Source: Phyllobacterium chamaecytisi (GTDB lineage Bacteria > Pseudomonadota > Alphaproteobacteria > Rhizobiales > Rhizobiaceae). Taken from it: a DNA stretch of 64,000 nucleotides. The stretch is from the NCBI RefSeq assembly GCF_020164455.1, contig NZ_JAIQWW010000016.1:102984-166983 (forward strand), read 5' to 3'. Each line of letters starts with the position of its first letter. Within the stretch, counting starts at the first letter, position 1. The position numbers were made by a program, and so were the translations under genes. Positions 9,401-19,545 of this stretch are shown here, piece after piece. The notes under the pieces were generated by a model. The model ran no database searches, had not been told where the DNA came from, and was given only the letters and a program-made list of their open reading frames with translations.

Positions 9401-10258
9401 TCAGGCCAGCATTGTCATTGTGGCCACAGGATTGCTGCCGTGCTTGGCCAGAAATGCAAGCAGTTTCTCAAGGTCTTGAACGCCGCCCATGACGTAGTCT
9501 CCCGCGTGGATACCACCGGAAATATAGAGAGCATCGATCCCGAAAAGGTCGGCGCCCTTGATGTCAGTCAGCATACCATCGCCGATAGCGAGGACGCGCG
9601 CGGGATCGACAGGCTCGCCGCGCACCTCCCTAGCACCGGCAACAGCGGCCTCGTAGATTGGGCGATGCGGCTTGCCGGCAATCAGTGTCCGGCCACCGAG
9701 TTGGCTATAGTCGCGTGCAAGCGCTCCCGCGCACCATATGAGGCGGTCGCCGCGTTCGACGACAATATCCGGATTGGCGCAAATGAACGGCAGATCACGC
9801 GACCGGAATCGAGTGAGCATTTCGGCATAGTCCTCCGGTGTTTCCGTCTCATCGTCAAAGAATCCGGTGCACACGACGACGTCTGCTTCGCGTTCCTCGA
9901 CAAGTTCGACGTCCAGCCCTTCATACAGTGTTTCATCGCGCTCAGGCCCAAGGTGAAAGACGTGGCGCGGCGCATTGCGGATCAATTCGCGCGTCACGTC
10001 CCCCGATGTGACAATGCGATCGTAGGAAGATTCGGGCACGCCAAGCGCGTGTATCTGCTGTGCGACGCTATCAAAACGGCGCGGTGCATTGGTTATAAGG
10101 ACGACCGTCAGACCGGCTTTCCGCGCACGTGAAAGAGCTGCTGATGCGGAAGCAAACGAATCCACGCCATTGTGCAGAACGCCCCAAACATCGCAGAGGA
10201 GGACATCGTAACGATCCATCAATTCGTCGAGACGCTGCAAATGTATCATATCGGTCAT
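9401..10258 (-). CDS. HAD superfamily (class IIA) phosphatase-like hydrolase, TIGR01459 type
   Basis: 285 residues from the ATG at 10258, which has a strong ribosome binding site (GGAAAGGA, 5 bases away); an upstream ATG at 10291 has none. Motif I 'LLCDVWGVLHNG' carries the two catalytic Asp positions in modified form (D-V-W), a known trait of this subfamily. Motif II is 'VVLITNAPR', and motif III/IV appears as 'AIGDGMLTDIKGADLFGID'. The family dephosphorylates small metabolites; the substrate is unknown. Position next to ribF recurs in rhizobia and hints at a flavin or nucleotide phosphate, which is inference only. First gene of a two-gene unit with ribF. Confidence 0.88.
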   Translation of the reverse strand: MTDMIHLQRLDELMDRYDVLLCDVWGVLHNGVDSFASASAALSRARKAGLTVVLITNAPRRFDSVAQQIHALGVPESSYDRIVTSGDVTRELIRNAPRHVFHLGPERDETLYEGLDVELVEEREADVVVCTGFFDDETETPEDYAEMLTRFRSRDLPFICANPDIVVERGDRLIWCAGALARDYSQLGGRTLIAGKPHRPIYEAAVAGAREVRGEPVDPARVLAIGDGMLTDIKGADLFGIDALYISGGIHAGDYVMGGVQDLEKLLAFLAKHGSNPVATMTMLA

Positions 10259-10354
10259 GCCGATCCTTTCCGAGAACGTGAAGCCCGACATCGCTTACCC
10301 GATTGCTTGAAATGTGTCACCCATGATCATCGGCGATTGTTTTGGATGGCAACA

Positions 10355-10388
10355 TTGACATCATACATATGAACAAGTATTTATATGT
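10355..10388 (+). promoter_or_regulatory. Zinc-responsive promoter with SmtB/CzrA-type operator
   Basis: A -35 element TTGACA (10355-10360) and a -10-like TATTTA (10378-10383) are 17 bases apart. An imperfect dyad at 10365-10388, ACATAT...ATATGT with 9 of 12 positions matching between halves and the half-site ATATGAACA, lies across the spacer and -10. This is the shape of operators bound by SmtB/ZiaR/CzrA repressors. The downstream operon encodes a zinc exporter and such a repressor, so autoregulated zinc derepression is the simplest reading. Confidence 0.75.
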
Positions 10389-10409
10389 TTGTCATTAATA
10401 GAGCAAGCT

Positions 10410-11417
10410 ATGTCACATTCCCACGAAGGCCACGACCACGCGCCGAAGATCACGGTGGATAATCAGCGCAAGGTGTTGATTGCGTTTTTCATTACATTCG
10501 CCTTCATGATCGTCGAGGTCATCGGCGGTTTATTGTCCGGTTCGCTGGCGCTGATCGCCGACGCGGGTCACATGGTGACCGATGCCGCTGCGCTGGCTCT
10601 GTCCTATGCGGCATTCCATTTCGGCAAACGGGCCGCAGATGAGCGGCGCACATTCGGCTATTTGCGCTTTGAAGTCATTGCCGGGCTGATGAATGCCATA
10701 GCGCTCTTCGCTATCTTGATCTGGATTACCATCGAAGCAATTGATCGCTTCCGCAACCCCGGTGAAGTACTGGCAGGGCCGATGCTGATCGTGGCGACGA
10801 TCGGGCTTCTCATCAATATTGCCGTATTCTGGATTCTTACGCGCGGCGACAGCGACCACGTCAATATCAAGGGCGCGATCCTGCATGTGCTGGGCGATCT
10901 GCTTGGTTCCGTCGGGACAATCATCGCCGCTATCGTCATCTATTATACGGACTGGACGCCGATAGATCCCATCCTCTCGGTCTTCGTATGCCTGCTTATC
11001 CTGCGCAGTGCCTGGGCATTGCTGCGAAATTCAATGCATATTCTTCTCGAAGGTGCGCCGGCGAACGCCTCGCCGGAAGAGATTGAACAGCATTTGAAAC
11101 AGACCGTCCCCGGTCTCGCCAATGTCCGGCACGTGCATGTCTGGATGATCACTTCGGGCAAGGCGCTTTGCACACTGCACGTTTTGCCTGCGCCGGACGC
11201 TGATCCAAGGCTGCTGGTCAAACGGGTCGAGATCGAGCTCAGGACGAAATTCGACATCGAACATTCGACAGTCGCTATCGATTGGCCGGACAACGCCGCG
11301 GACAACTGCTGCCTCGGAACGGAACCGGCTGATCACGGCCACGCTGATTCAAGTCACGATCACGCAGATCACAACCATGCGCCGTATAGTCATGGTCACG
11401 AGGATCATAAACATTGA
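10410..11417 (+). CDS. Cation diffusion facilitator, zinc exporter (ZitB/CzcD type)
   Basis: 335 residues from the ATG at 10410; a TTG 21 bases upstream in frame is less likely. Inner-membrane H+-coupled exporter, expected to expel Zn2+ from the cytoplasm. Six hydrophobic segments occupy about residues 20-190. The metal site is formed by two H-x3-D pairs, 'HMVTD' (H54/D58, TM2) and 'HVLGD' (H159/D163, TM5); the His-Asp/His-Asp set is the zinc-type signature. The N-terminus ('SHSHEGHDH') and C-terminus are rich in His and Asp and probably bind metal. A cytoplasmic ferredoxin-like domain follows TM6. The last codons overlap the downstream ArsR gene (ATTGA), so the exporter and its sensor are translationally coupled. 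Confidence 0.93.
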   Translation: MSHSHEGHDHAPKITVDNQRKVLIAFFITFAFMIVEVIGGLLSGSLALIADAGHMVTDAAALALSYAAFHFGKRAADERRTFGYLRFEVIAGLMNAIALFAILIWITIEAIDRFRNPGEVLAGPMLIVATIGLLINIAVFWILTRGDSDHVNIKGAILHVLGDLLGSVGTIIAAIVIYYTDWTPIDPILSVFVCLLILRSAWALLRNSMHILLEGAPANASPEEIEQHLKQTVPGLANVRHVHVWMITSGKALCTLHVLPAPDADPRLLVKRVEIELRTKFDIEHSTVAIDWPDNAADNCCLGTEPADHGHADSSHDHADHNHAPYSHGHEDHKH

Positions 11418-11728
11418 GCAAGGCAGCAATTCCATCGCAGCTCGATACGACGATCCTCGCAGAGACGTTTCGGCTGCTTGGCGATCCGACGCGGCTGCGC
11501 ATCCTGTTCTTCTGCCTCGACGAGCCGAGATCAGTCGGTGATATAGCGACGAGCCTCGATCTGTCGCAATCGCTGGTAAGCCACCATTTGCGCCTGTTGC
11601 GCGGTGCACGGCTGGTACGCGGCAACCGGCAGGCCAAGCAGATTTTCTATGAGCTCGCCGACAAGCATGTCAGCGACATGCTTGTCGATATGGCGCATCA
11701 CGTTTGTGAAGAGAGCGGCGAGGATTGA
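11414..11728 (+). CDS. ArsR/SmtB family metal-sensing repressor
   Basis: 104 residues, starting with TTG at 11414 that overlaps the exporter stop codon by 3 bases. Winged helix-turn-helix core 'LLGDPTRLRILFFC' and recognition helix 'SQSLVSHHLRLLRGARLV'. The C-terminal helix has D83-x-H85 followed by H96-x2-E99, the exact spacing of the alpha-5 zinc site of SmtB/CzrA (D-x-H-x10-H-x2-E/H), so zinc binding across the dimer is well supported. The protein should repress the operon at the dyad 10365-10388 and release it when zinc is high. The alpha-3 cysteine site of cadmium/lead sensors is not evident, which favours zinc. Confidence 0.93.
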   Translation: MSKAAIPSQLDTTILAETFRLLGDPTRLRILFFCLDEPRSVGDIATSLDLSQSLVSHHLRLLRGARLVRGNRQAKQIFYELADKHVSDMLVDMAHHVCEESGED

Positions 11729-11778
11729 CGCTGCTCTTTTGGGCGCTTCTACTCATATACCCAGCGTAGTTGCCGTGC

Positions 11779-12792
11779 TCAGAACCCGGACAGAACAATC
11801 TTGCCCTTGGCGCGGCCGCTTTCTATGAATGCATGTGCTCTCTTGAGATTGGTGGCGTTGATCTTGCCGAAGTCATCGGCGAGAGTTGTTTTGATCGTCC
11901 CTTCGTCAACGAGTTCCGACACCTTGTTCAAAATTCGATGCTGAGCATCCATATCAGGGGTCTTGAACAGCGCCCGTGTAAACATCAGCTCCCAATGCAG
12001 CGATATGCTCTTGCGCTTCAACAACATGACATCGAGTGTCTTCGGATCATCAATCAGTGCGAACCGGCCCTGCGGCGCGATCAGCGTGGCGACTTCGGCA
12101 AGATGCGCGTCGGAGTTGGTGGTTGAGAACACGAATCCCGGAGCGTCTATACCCAGCGCTTCTACTTGTGCTGCGATAGGCCTTGAATGATCAATGACGT
12201 GATGAGCACCAAGCTCCTTGACCCAGGTCTTCGTCTCGGGACGCGATGCAGTGGCGACAACAGTGAGATTCGTCAGCTTCCTTGCAAGCTGAATGGCGAT
12301 TGAACCTACACCTCCTGCCCCGCCGATAATGACAATGGCATTGGCAGCGCCGAGCACCGGCTTCTCGACATCCAATCGGTCGAACAGGGTTTCCCACGCG
12401 GTAATCGATGTCAGCGGTAAGGCGGCCGCGGCGCTGAAGCTCAGCGATGATGGTTTTTTGCCGACGATACGCTCATCGACGAGGTGAAATTCTGAGTTCG
12501 TGCCGGGACGATCGATCACTCCAGCGTAGAACACTTCATCACCCGGCTTGAAGAATTGTGCCTCGGGACCCACTGCGGCTACAACGCCTGACGCATCCCA
12601 GCCAAGTACCTGGGGCGTTCCCCCTTCCGGTTTTACCCTGACCCGGACCTTGGTGTCGACGGGATTGACAGATATCGCCCTCACCTCAACCAACAGGTCT
12701 CTGCCACTTGCTTCGGGCTTCGGCAGGTTGATATCGACCAATGAAGTTTCAGCGGTGATGGGTTGTGATTCGAAATAGGCGACAGCGCGCAT
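11779..12792 (-). CDS. Zinc-type alcohol dehydrogenase-like oxidoreductase (MDR superfamily, quinone-reductase-like)
   Basis: 337 residues. The N-terminal GroES-like domain has 'SVNPVDTKVRVRV' and 'VLGWDASGVVAAVG'. The nucleotide-binding Rossmann motif is 'VIIGGAGGVGSIAIQLA', and the tail 'RAKGKIVLSGF' is typical of MDR proteins. The Cys/His ligands of true zinc alcohol dehydrogenases are missing, so it is an NADPH-dependent quinone or enone reductase-like member (adh_fam_1 type), cytosolic. It diverges from an HxlR regulator across 100 bases; such pairs usually respond to quinones, aldehydes or other electrophiles. Confidence 0.88.
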   Translation of the reverse strand: MRAVAYFESQPITAETSLVDINLPKPEASGRDLLVEVRAISVNPVDTKVRVRVKPEGGTPQVLGWDASGVVAAVGPEAQFFKPGDEVFYAGVIDRPGTNSEFHLVDERIVGKKPSSLSFSAAAALPLTSITAWETLFDRLDVEKPVLGAANAIVIIGGAGGVGSIAIQLARKLTNLTVVATASRPETKTWVKELGAHHVIDHSRPIAAQVEALGIDAPGFVFSTTNSDAHLAEVATLIAPQGRFALIDDPKTLDVMLLKRKSISLHWELMFTRALFKTPDMDAQHRILNKVSELVDEGTIKTTLADDFGKINATNLKRAHAFIESGRAKGKIVLSGF

Positions 12793-12844
12793 GGGCTTTC
12801 TCCAAATAAGTTGATCTGGGTCAGATGCGCCTTATGCTATGTAA

Positions 12845-12858
12845 GTGCAAGAATGCAC
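12845..12858. promoter_or_regulatory. Palindrome in the dehydrogenase/HxlR intergenic region
   Basis: GTGCA-AGAA-TGCAC, a perfect 5-4-5 inverted repeat between the divergent start codons. It is followed by the AT-rich stretch ATATATTGTATATAG. Position and symmetry fit an HxlR operator controlling both directions. Confidence 0.5.
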
Positions 12859-12892
12859 ATATATTGTATATAGTGTCAAAAAGGATACCGTG

Positions 12893-13243
12893 ATGCCCCG
12901 CGTGCGCCACAAGACGTTTGATTGCTCCGCTGGCTGCCCGGTCGAAGGTGTTCTCAACTTGATCGATGGCAAGTGGAAAGGCGTGATCCTTTACCATCTC
13001 ATGTCAGGTACGCTGCGGTTCAATGAAATTCGCCGCAAGCTAGTCAATGTCACGCAGCGCATGCTGACCAACCAGCTGCGCGAATTGGAAGCTGATGGGC
13101 TGATCATACGCAAGGTTTATGCCGAGGTGCCGCCCAAGGTCGAGTATTCGCTTTCGGAGCGCGGCCGTAGTCTGGAGCCGGTTATCAACGCCTTGAAGGC
13201 ATGGGGTGATGCCAATCTCGCTGTCGACAAGGAAGCAGCCTGA
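12893..13243 (+). CDS. HxlR family transcriptional regulator
   Basis: 116 residues from the ATG at 12893 (AAGGAT 7 bases upstream); the frame is open to 12845 but that part overlaps the probable operator. The single winged-helix domain shows a near-N-terminal Cys pair ('DCSAGCPVEG'), 'LIDGKWKGVILYHL', 'MLTNQLRELEADGLI' as recognition helix, and the wing 'VPPKVEYSLSERG'. HxlR proteins bind DNA as dimers and often sense electrophiles or disulfide stress through such a Cys. It diverges from the MDR oxidoreductase, which is its probable target. Confidence 0.9.
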   Translation: MPRVRHKTFDCSAGCPVEGVLNLIDGKWKGVILYHLMSGTLRFNEIRRKLVNVTQRMLTNQLRELEADGLIIRKVYAEVPPKVEYSLSERGRSLEPVINALKAWGDANLAVDKEAA

Positions 13244-13362
13244 CTCTTCGTTTCATCAATACATCACATTTATATGGAATAAAGGCTTGGCTGCAGTACT
13301 TGCGCGTGCCTTGCGATTGCCGATTTTGAGTTCACCGCAGAAAAGATTCATCGCAGCTTTCC

Positions 13363-13391
13363 CTTGACTCTTCAGTGTCATCCCACTATCT
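13363..13391 (+). promoter_or_regulatory. Heat-shock (RpoH-type) promoter of groESL
   Basis: CTTGAC (13363-13368), a 17-base spacer, then CTATCT (13386-13391). This matches the alphaproteobacterial sigma-32 pattern CTTG...CTATnT. The predicted start of transcription lies a few bases before the CIRCE element, so sigma-32 activation and HrcA repression would converge on one promoter. Confidence 0.7.
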
Positions 13392-13401
13392 CCGGCCGCA
13401 G

Positions 13402-13428
13402 TTAGCACTCACCTCTGTCGAGTGCTAA
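13402..13428. promoter_or_regulatory. CIRCE operator (HrcA binding site) of groESL
   Basis: Perfect 9-base inverted repeat TTAGCACTC and GAGTGCTAA separated by 9 bases, identical to the canonical CIRCE element. It lies 62 bases before the groES start. HrcA bound here represses groESL until heat stress; hrcA is not in this window. Confidence 0.95.
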
Positions 13429-13489
13429 TAACGCGGATGGCGCAGCTGTTCGCGACATCGTTTTGACACCAACATCAAGGGTTCTAACC

Positions 13490-13786
13490 ATGGCCAAGAC
13501 CAAGTTCCGCCCGCTTCACGACCGCGTCGTAGTACGCCGCGTCGAATCCGAAGCAAAGACTGCAGGCGGCATCATCATTCCGGATACTGCCAAGGAAAAG
13601 CCACAGGAAGGCGAAATCGTCTCCGTAGGCACTGGCGCTCGTGACGAAGCAGGCAAGCTCGTACCACTCGATGTCAAGGCAGGCGATCTTATCCTGTTCG
13701 GCAAGTGGTCCGGCACGGAAGTCAAGATTGGCGGCGAAGACCTGCTGATCATGAAGGAATCCGACATTCTGGGTATCCTCGGCTAA
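13490..13786 (+). CDS. groES: Co-chaperonin GroES
   Basis: 98 residues from the ATG at 13490 ('[17 protein letters not shown]'); an in-frame upstream ATG at 13463 is not family-like. GroES forms the heptameric lid of the GroEL folding chamber. The mobile-loop stretch '[18 protein letters not shown]' and the C-terminal 'DILGILG' are clear. It is the first gene of groESL, 57 bases before groEL, and is controlled by the heat-shock promoter and CIRCE upstream. Confidence 0.97.
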   Translation: MAKTKFRPLHDRVVVRRVESEAKTAGGIIIPDTAKEKPQEGEIVSVGTGARDEAGKLVPLDVKAGDLILFGKWSGTEVKIGGEDLLIMKESDILGILG

Positions 13787-15490
<1,704 letters not shown>

Positions 15491-15515
15491 GAAGTCCTCA
15501 TCCAGGCAAATACGG

Positions 15516-15543
15516 AAAAGGCGGGTTTCGACCCGCCTTTTTT
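15516..15543 (+). terminator. Intrinsic terminator of groESL
   Basis: AAAAGGCGGGT - TTCG - ACCCGCCTTTT followed by more T, an 11-base stem with a stable UUCG loop. It starts 25 bases after the groEL stop. Confidence 0.92.
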
Positions 15544-15591
15544 GTTATCACAGCCGTTTAACGTACTCTTGCACAGGCTTGGCAAGATTCC

Positions 15592-15999
15592 CTATTCTGC
15601 CGCGTCAGCAAATCCCGGCTGTACCTCGGCATTCCCGTGGGCTGCGTCGAAACGGGCACGGGCCTCGCTGACACGTTGCTCGTTCTTGATCGCCCAGTCG
15701 CCAAGGCCCCGCACGGGCACCAGCAGATCACGCCCGAGATCAGTCAGCTCGTAGTCCACACGTGGCGGAATGGTCGGATAGACCGTTCGCGTGACGAAAC
15801 CGTCGCGCTCAAGGCTACGTAATGTGCTCGTCAGCATCTTTTGCGAGATACCATTGATCGCCCGTTTCAACTCGTTGAATCGCATTGAGCGATTGCCGAG
15901 GTAACTGACGACCAGCACCGTCCATTTATCGCCGACCCGCGCCAGAATGTGATGAACCGCGCTACACGCGGAGGTTACTTCAAAGTGATCCGGTTTCAA
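15592..15999 (-). CDS. HxlR family transcriptional regulator
   Basis: 135 residues from a TTG at 15999, chosen because GGAGG stands 7 bases upstream; the ATG at 16065 would run through the probable promoter. The HTH core reads 'ILARVGDKWTVLVVSYL', 'FNELKRAINGISQKML', 'TSTLRSLERDGFV', and the wing is 'IPPRVDYELTDLGRDL'. One Cys is near the N-terminus ('TSACSAV'), a possible redox sensor. The gene diverges from an NADPH-dependent FMN reductase across about 90 bases, so it probably represses that gene. The acidic tail after residue 115 has no known role. Confidence 0.85.
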   Translation of the reverse strand: MKPDHFEVTSACSAVHHILARVGDKWTVLVVSYLGNRSMRFNELKRAINGISQKMLTSTLRSLERDGFVTRTVYPTIPPRVDYELTDLGRDLLVPVRGLGDWAIKNEQRVSEARARFDAAHGNAEVQPGFADAAE

Positions 16000-16088
16000 A
16001 AAAGTGCCTCCTTGCGGTCGTTTCGAACAGGCACTTATATAGCGCCGGTCACAAATAGTTACCATCCCAAGACAAAGGATTTCTCAAT

Positions 16089-16649
16089 ATGGCTAAAGCA
16101 AAAATCGGCATCATCGTTGGCAGCACGCGGATCGGCCGTTTCGCCGAATTTCCGGCCAAGTGGATCGCCGAAATAGCCGGCAAACGTGACGATATCGAAG
16201 TCGAAATCCTCGATTTGCTCGACTATCCTATGCACTTCTTCGGTGAAGAGCGCACGTCGACCGCCCAAACCGAGACGGCAGAGCGCTGGAAAAAGAAACT
16301 GCGTGAGTTCGACGGTTTTGTTGTCACCGTTGCGGAATACAACCACGGCCCGACCGCAGTTCTGAAGAATGCTATCGATCTTGGTGAGTTCATTCACAAG
16401 CCGGTTGGATTTGTCGGCTATGGCGGCGTTGGCGGCGCCCGCGCAATCGAGCATCTTCGACTGGTTTTCGTGGAAATGAGTGCCGCGTCAGTCAAAACCG
16501 GTATCCACATCTCCTTCCCCGAATATCTCACTGTGGTCAAGGGCGAGAAGAAGCTTGCCGACTATGAACACCTCAATGAAGCGGCCAACAACCAGCTCGA
16601 CCAGCTTGTCCTGTGGGCAAACGCCCTTAAAACAGCCCGCGCAGCTTGA
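16089..16649 (+). CDS. NADPH-dependent FMN reductase family protein (flavodoxin-like)
   Basis: 186 residues. The flavodoxin-like fold shows the phosphate-binding motif 'GIIVGSTRIGRFAEFPAKW' and the flavin-contact motif 'TVAEYNHGPTAVLKNAID', followed by 'KPVGFVGYGGVGGARAIEHLR'. This family reduces FMN, quinones, azo compounds or chromate with NAD(P)H in the cytosol; the physiological substrate cannot be told from sequence. Controlled most likely by the divergent HxlR gene. Confidence 0.92.
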   Translation: MAKAKIGIIVGSTRIGRFAEFPAKWIAEIAGKRDDIEVEILDLLDYPMHFFGEERTSTAQTETAERWKKKLREFDGFVVTVAEYNHGPTAVLKNAIDLGEFIHKPVGFVGYGGVGGARAIEHLRLVFVEMSAASVKTGIHISFPEYLTVVKGEKKLADYEHLNEAANNQLDQLVLWANALKTARAA

Positions 16650-16679
16650 CCATTGAAGAGCGGCCGCGCAAGTGGCCGC

Positions 16680-17036
16680 TCATTTGTCGGACCAGACCGC
16701 CAATTCGTAACCCTCCGGATCGGTGAAGTGAAAGCGGCGCCCGCCGGGGAAATTGAAGATCGGCTTGACGATCTTGCCGCCCCCCTTTTCAACCCGCTTC
16801 AATGTATCCGCAAGATCGTCGGCGAAGAAGATGACCAAGGGACCGCCACCCGGTTTGACGTCGCCGGCATTGGCAAATCCGCCTTTGAGATTACCATCGG
16901 AAAACTCGCAGTAATCGGCACCGTAGTCGGTGAACGTCCAGCCGAATATACTGCCATAGAAACTGCGAGCCCGCGCAATGTCCTTCACGTTGAATTCGAT
17001 ATAGTCGATACGCTTGTCCCTGCCTGAATTCGCCAT
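16680..17036 (-). CDS. VOC family (glyoxalase/bleomycin-resistance fold) protein
   Basis: 118 residues, one pair of beta-alpha-beta-beta-beta modules. Motifs: 'DYIEFNVKDIARARSFYGSIFGWTF' at the start and 'HFTDPEGYELAVWSDK' at the end, which supplies a possible metal-binding Glu/His. The family covers glyoxalases, dioxygenases and antibiotic-binding proteins; this close relative of PhnB/lactoylglutathione-lyase-like proteins has no assigned substrate. It lies 8 bases downstream of the SRPBCC gene on the same strand, a likely two-gene operon of small-molecule-binding proteins. Confidence 0.88.
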   Translation of the reverse strand: MANSGRDKRIDYIEFNVKDIARARSFYGSIFGWTFTDYGADYCEFSDGNLKGGFANAGDVKPGGGPLVIFFADDLADTLKRVEKGGGKIVKPIFNFPGGRRFHFTDPEGYELAVWSDK

Positions 17037-17044
17037 TTTTCACC

Positions 17045-17455
17045 TCACGCCACAAGTTGTGCTTCGAGCACGTCCTTGAGTTTCTGCAGGTCACGCATCA
17101 CCCAGGCCGCGTCTGCAGTGAATTTTTCGTCGTCCATTCCCGGCAGCCGGAATAAAGTGAATGTCACCTCCGAATTTTCTCCGTTGGCGACAACCCGCAA
17201 TGGAATATAAACCTCCTCGCCAGTTTCGGTGATGACCCAGTGATCGAGAACGCCGAGCTGGTTTGGCGGTGCAAAACGTAGCCTGAGCTTACCGGCAGGA
17301 CTGTCCGCCAGCCATTCCTCGCCCGACTTTTGCAAAGCAGAAGTTAGCCCGGAGGCCCATTCCGGCAGGTTTTCCGGGATGCTTGCGTAGTCATAGACGT
17401 CGCGCCAAGATCGCTGAATGGAAATTTGAAGGGTTCGCGCTTCATGCGTCGCCAT
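17045..17455 (-). CDS. SRPBCC family protein (START/polyketide-cyclase-like fold)
   Basis: 136 residues from the ATG at 17455, which has GGAGG 7 bases upstream; the ATG at 17473 lacks one. It begins 'RTLQISIQRSWRDVYDYASIPENLPEWASGL', the typical SRPBCC opening. The helix-grip fold would bind a hydrophobic ligand, and the C-terminal helix 'WVMRDLQKLKDVLEAQ' closes the pocket. No catalytic residue is evident. Probable operon with the VOC gene. Confidence 0.8.
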   Translation of the reverse strand: MATHEARTLQISIQRSWRDVYDYASIPENLPEWASGLTSALQKSGEEWLADSPAGKLRLRFAPPNQLGVLDHWVITETGEEVYIPLRVVANGENSEVTFTLFRLPGMDDEKFTADAAWVMRDLQKLKDVLEAQLVA

Positions 17456-17590
17456 GCCCTGTCCTCCCTGCATGCTCTAATCGATTTTAACTTAGCATGG
17501 CATAGTTTTCCGGCCAACATTTGCCGCTCGAACCTTGCCTACCGTCGAGCTTCGCAGTAGTGATCTGCCAACTCCCATCAGGAAAAGTGC

Positions 17591-18985
17591 ATGATGAGCT
17601 CTACGCGTACCGAAACAGATACTTTTGGCCCGATCGAAGTTGCCTCGGACAAATATTGGGGCGCACAAACCGAACGCTCACTGCACAATTTCAAAATCGG
17701 CGGCGAAAGAATGCCGATCCCGCTTGTACGTGCTCTCGGTATAGCGAAGCGCGCCGCCGCGGAAACCAACATGGCACTTGGCAAGCTCGACGAAGTAATT
17801 GGCCGCGCCATCACCGTCGCTGCCGAAGAAGTCATCGAGGGCAAGCTGGATGAACATTTCCCGCTCGTCGTCTGGCAGACGGGATCGGGCACGCAGTCGA
17901 ACATGAATGCCAATGAGGTGATCTCCAATCGCGCCATCGAGATGCTGGGTGGAACAAAGGGCTCGAAAAAGCCGGTTCATCCCAATGATCACGTCAATAT
18001 GAGCCAATCGTCGAACGATACGTTTCCGACTGCAATCCACATTGCCACAGCTGTGGAAGCGACAGAGCGTCTCTTTCCAGCACTGAACCATTTGACGGCG
18101 GCGCTGGCCAAAAAAGAAGAGGCCTTTGCAGACATAATCAAGATCGGCCGCACACATACGCAAGATGCAACCCCAGTCACGCTTGGTCAGGAATTCTCGG
18201 GCTACCGGGCTGCGCTGGAATACGCGCACAAGCGCATCGAACAAAGCTTGGCCGACGTGTTCCTGTTGGCACAGGGCGGCACCGCCGTCGGTACCGGCCT
18301 CAATGCGCCAATTGGCTTCGACACCGGATTTGCCGAGGCCGTATCCGATATTACCGGCCTGCCCTTCAAAACGGCCCCGAACAAGTTCGAGGCACTGGCC
18401 AGCCACGGTGCACTCACAAACTTCCACGGCAGCCTCAATGCGCTTGCCACCGATCTGTTCAAGATTGCCAATGACATCCGTTTTCTCGGCTCCGGTCCTC
18501 GCTCCGGTCTCGGTGAGTTGAAGCTGCCCGAAAACGAACCGGGCTCATCAATCATGCCTGGCAAGGTCAATCCGACCCAAGCCGAAGCACTGACCATGGT
18601 GGCCACACAGGTGTTCGGCAACAACGCTACCGTGACCGTCGCAGCCAGCCAGGGCCATTTCGAGCTCAATGTATTCAAGCCTGTGGTTGCATTGAACGTG
18701 CTTCAGTCAGTCCGCATTCTCTCCGATGCGATGATCTCCTTTGCCGATAATTGTGTCGAAGGTATTGAGGCGGATGAAGTCCGTATCAAGGACCTGCTTG
18801 AGCGTTCATTGATGCTTGTCACGGCCTTGGCTCCGGCTATCGGCTATGACAATGCTGCCAAGATAGCCAAGACAGCCCACAAAAATGGTACGACACTGAG
18901 GGAAGAAGCCCTAGCAAGTGGTCACGTCTCAGCCGAAGACTATGATCGCCTCGTTCGCCCGGAACGTATGATTGCGCCAGAGTGA
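17591..18985 (+). CDS. fumC: Class II fumarate hydratase
   Basis: 464 residues. It interconverts fumarate and L-malate in the citric acid cycle as an iron-independent tetramer. Visible are the early block '[16 protein letters not shown]', '[18 protein letters not shown]', '[19 protein letters not shown]', the His-containing '[20 protein letters not shown]', and the family signature '[11 protein letters not shown]' at residues 318-328 with the catalytic Ser. Stand-alone gene. Two Met codons open the frame at 17591; either could start. Confidence 0.96.
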   Translation: MMSSTRTETDTFGPIEVASDKYWGAQTERSLHNFKIGGERMPIPLVRALGIAKRAAAETNMALGKLDEVIGRAITVAAEEVIEGKLDEHFPLVVWQTGSGTQSNMNANEVISNRAIEMLGGTKGSKKPVHPNDHVNMSQSSNDTFPTAIHIATAVEATERLFPALNHLTAALAKKEEAFADIIKIGRTHTQDATPVTLGQEFSGYRAALEYAHKRIEQSLADVFLLAQGGTAVGTGLNAPIGFDTGFAEAVSDITGLPFKTAPNKFEALASHGALTNFHGSLNALATDLFKIANDIRFLGSGPRSGLGELKLPENEPGSSIMPGKVNPTQAEALTMVATQVFGNNATVTVAASQGHFELNVFKPVVALNVLQSVRILSDAMISFADNCVEGIEADEVRIKDLLERSLMLVTALAPAIGYDNAAKIAKTAHKNGTTLREEALASGHVSAEDYDRLVRPERMIAPE

Positions 18986-19093
18986 GATTGGAAAACCGTT
19001 CTCTTGTGAACAATGTGTAGAGAAAATAATGGCTTTGTTTGACAATCGGATTTAGCTATTGGGGGGTCAACGCCAAACCCGGAGAGATTTCTT

Positions 19094-19480
19094 ATGTCTA
19101 ACAATGCCCTAGTTACACTAATCAGTCGTATTCTACTTTCGATTCTGTTCATTCCTGCTGGCTTCGGCAAGCTGTCTAATATCGGGGGTACGGCAGGATT
19201 TTTTGCAGGATTGGGCCTGCCAGTGCCAACTGTTACAGCTGTGGTTGTAGGTTTGATCGAACTGCTGGGCGGACTAGCTATACTTATTGGTTTCAAAACT
19301 CGATATGCGGCTATTTTGCTCGGTATTTTCGCGATTGCTAGCGCATTAGTCGCGCATCTGGTGCCATGGGACCAAGCGAACCAGATCAACTTCTTCAAGA
19401 ACCTTGCCATAGCCGGTGGCTTCTTCGTTCTCGCCCAGTACGGGGCAGGCGCTCTTTCAGTAGACGCCAAGCGCGGCTGA
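19094..19480 (+). CDS. DoxX family membrane protein
   Basis: 128 residues with four hydrophobic segments (about 8-25, 48-66, 72-90, 105-122) and the family-like start 'SRILLSILFIPAGFGKL'. DoxX proteins are small inner-membrane proteins linked to thiosulfate-quinone oxidoreductase subunits or oxidative-stress complexes in other species; the role of this one is unknown. GGAGAG precedes the ATG. Followed by a bidirectional terminator shared with msrA. Confidence 0.85.
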   Translation: MSNNALVTLISRILLSILFIPAGFGKLSNIGGTAGFFAGLGLPVPTVTAVVVGLIELLGGLAILIGFKTRYAAILLGIFAIASALVAHLVPWDQANQINFFKNLAIAGGFFVLAQYGAGALSVDAKRG

Positions 19481-19498
19481 TCCCATTTGACCGAATGT

Positions 19499-19527
19499 AA
19501 AAAAGGCCGCTCATTGCGGCCTTTTTT
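19499..19527. terminator. Bidirectional terminator between doxX-like gene and msrA
   Basis: AAAAGGCCGC - TCATT - GCGGCCTTTT with A and T tracts on both sides, 20 bases after the DoxX stop codon and 18 after the converging msrA stop codon. It can stop transcription from both directions. Confidence 0.88.
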
Positions 19528-19545
19528 CTATCGAACCAGCGGGAT

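Noticed and set aside
8409..9500. FMN riboswitch expected near a riboflavin gene
   Set aside because: No RFN-type conserved boxes upstream of ribF or of the HAD gene that leads the operon.
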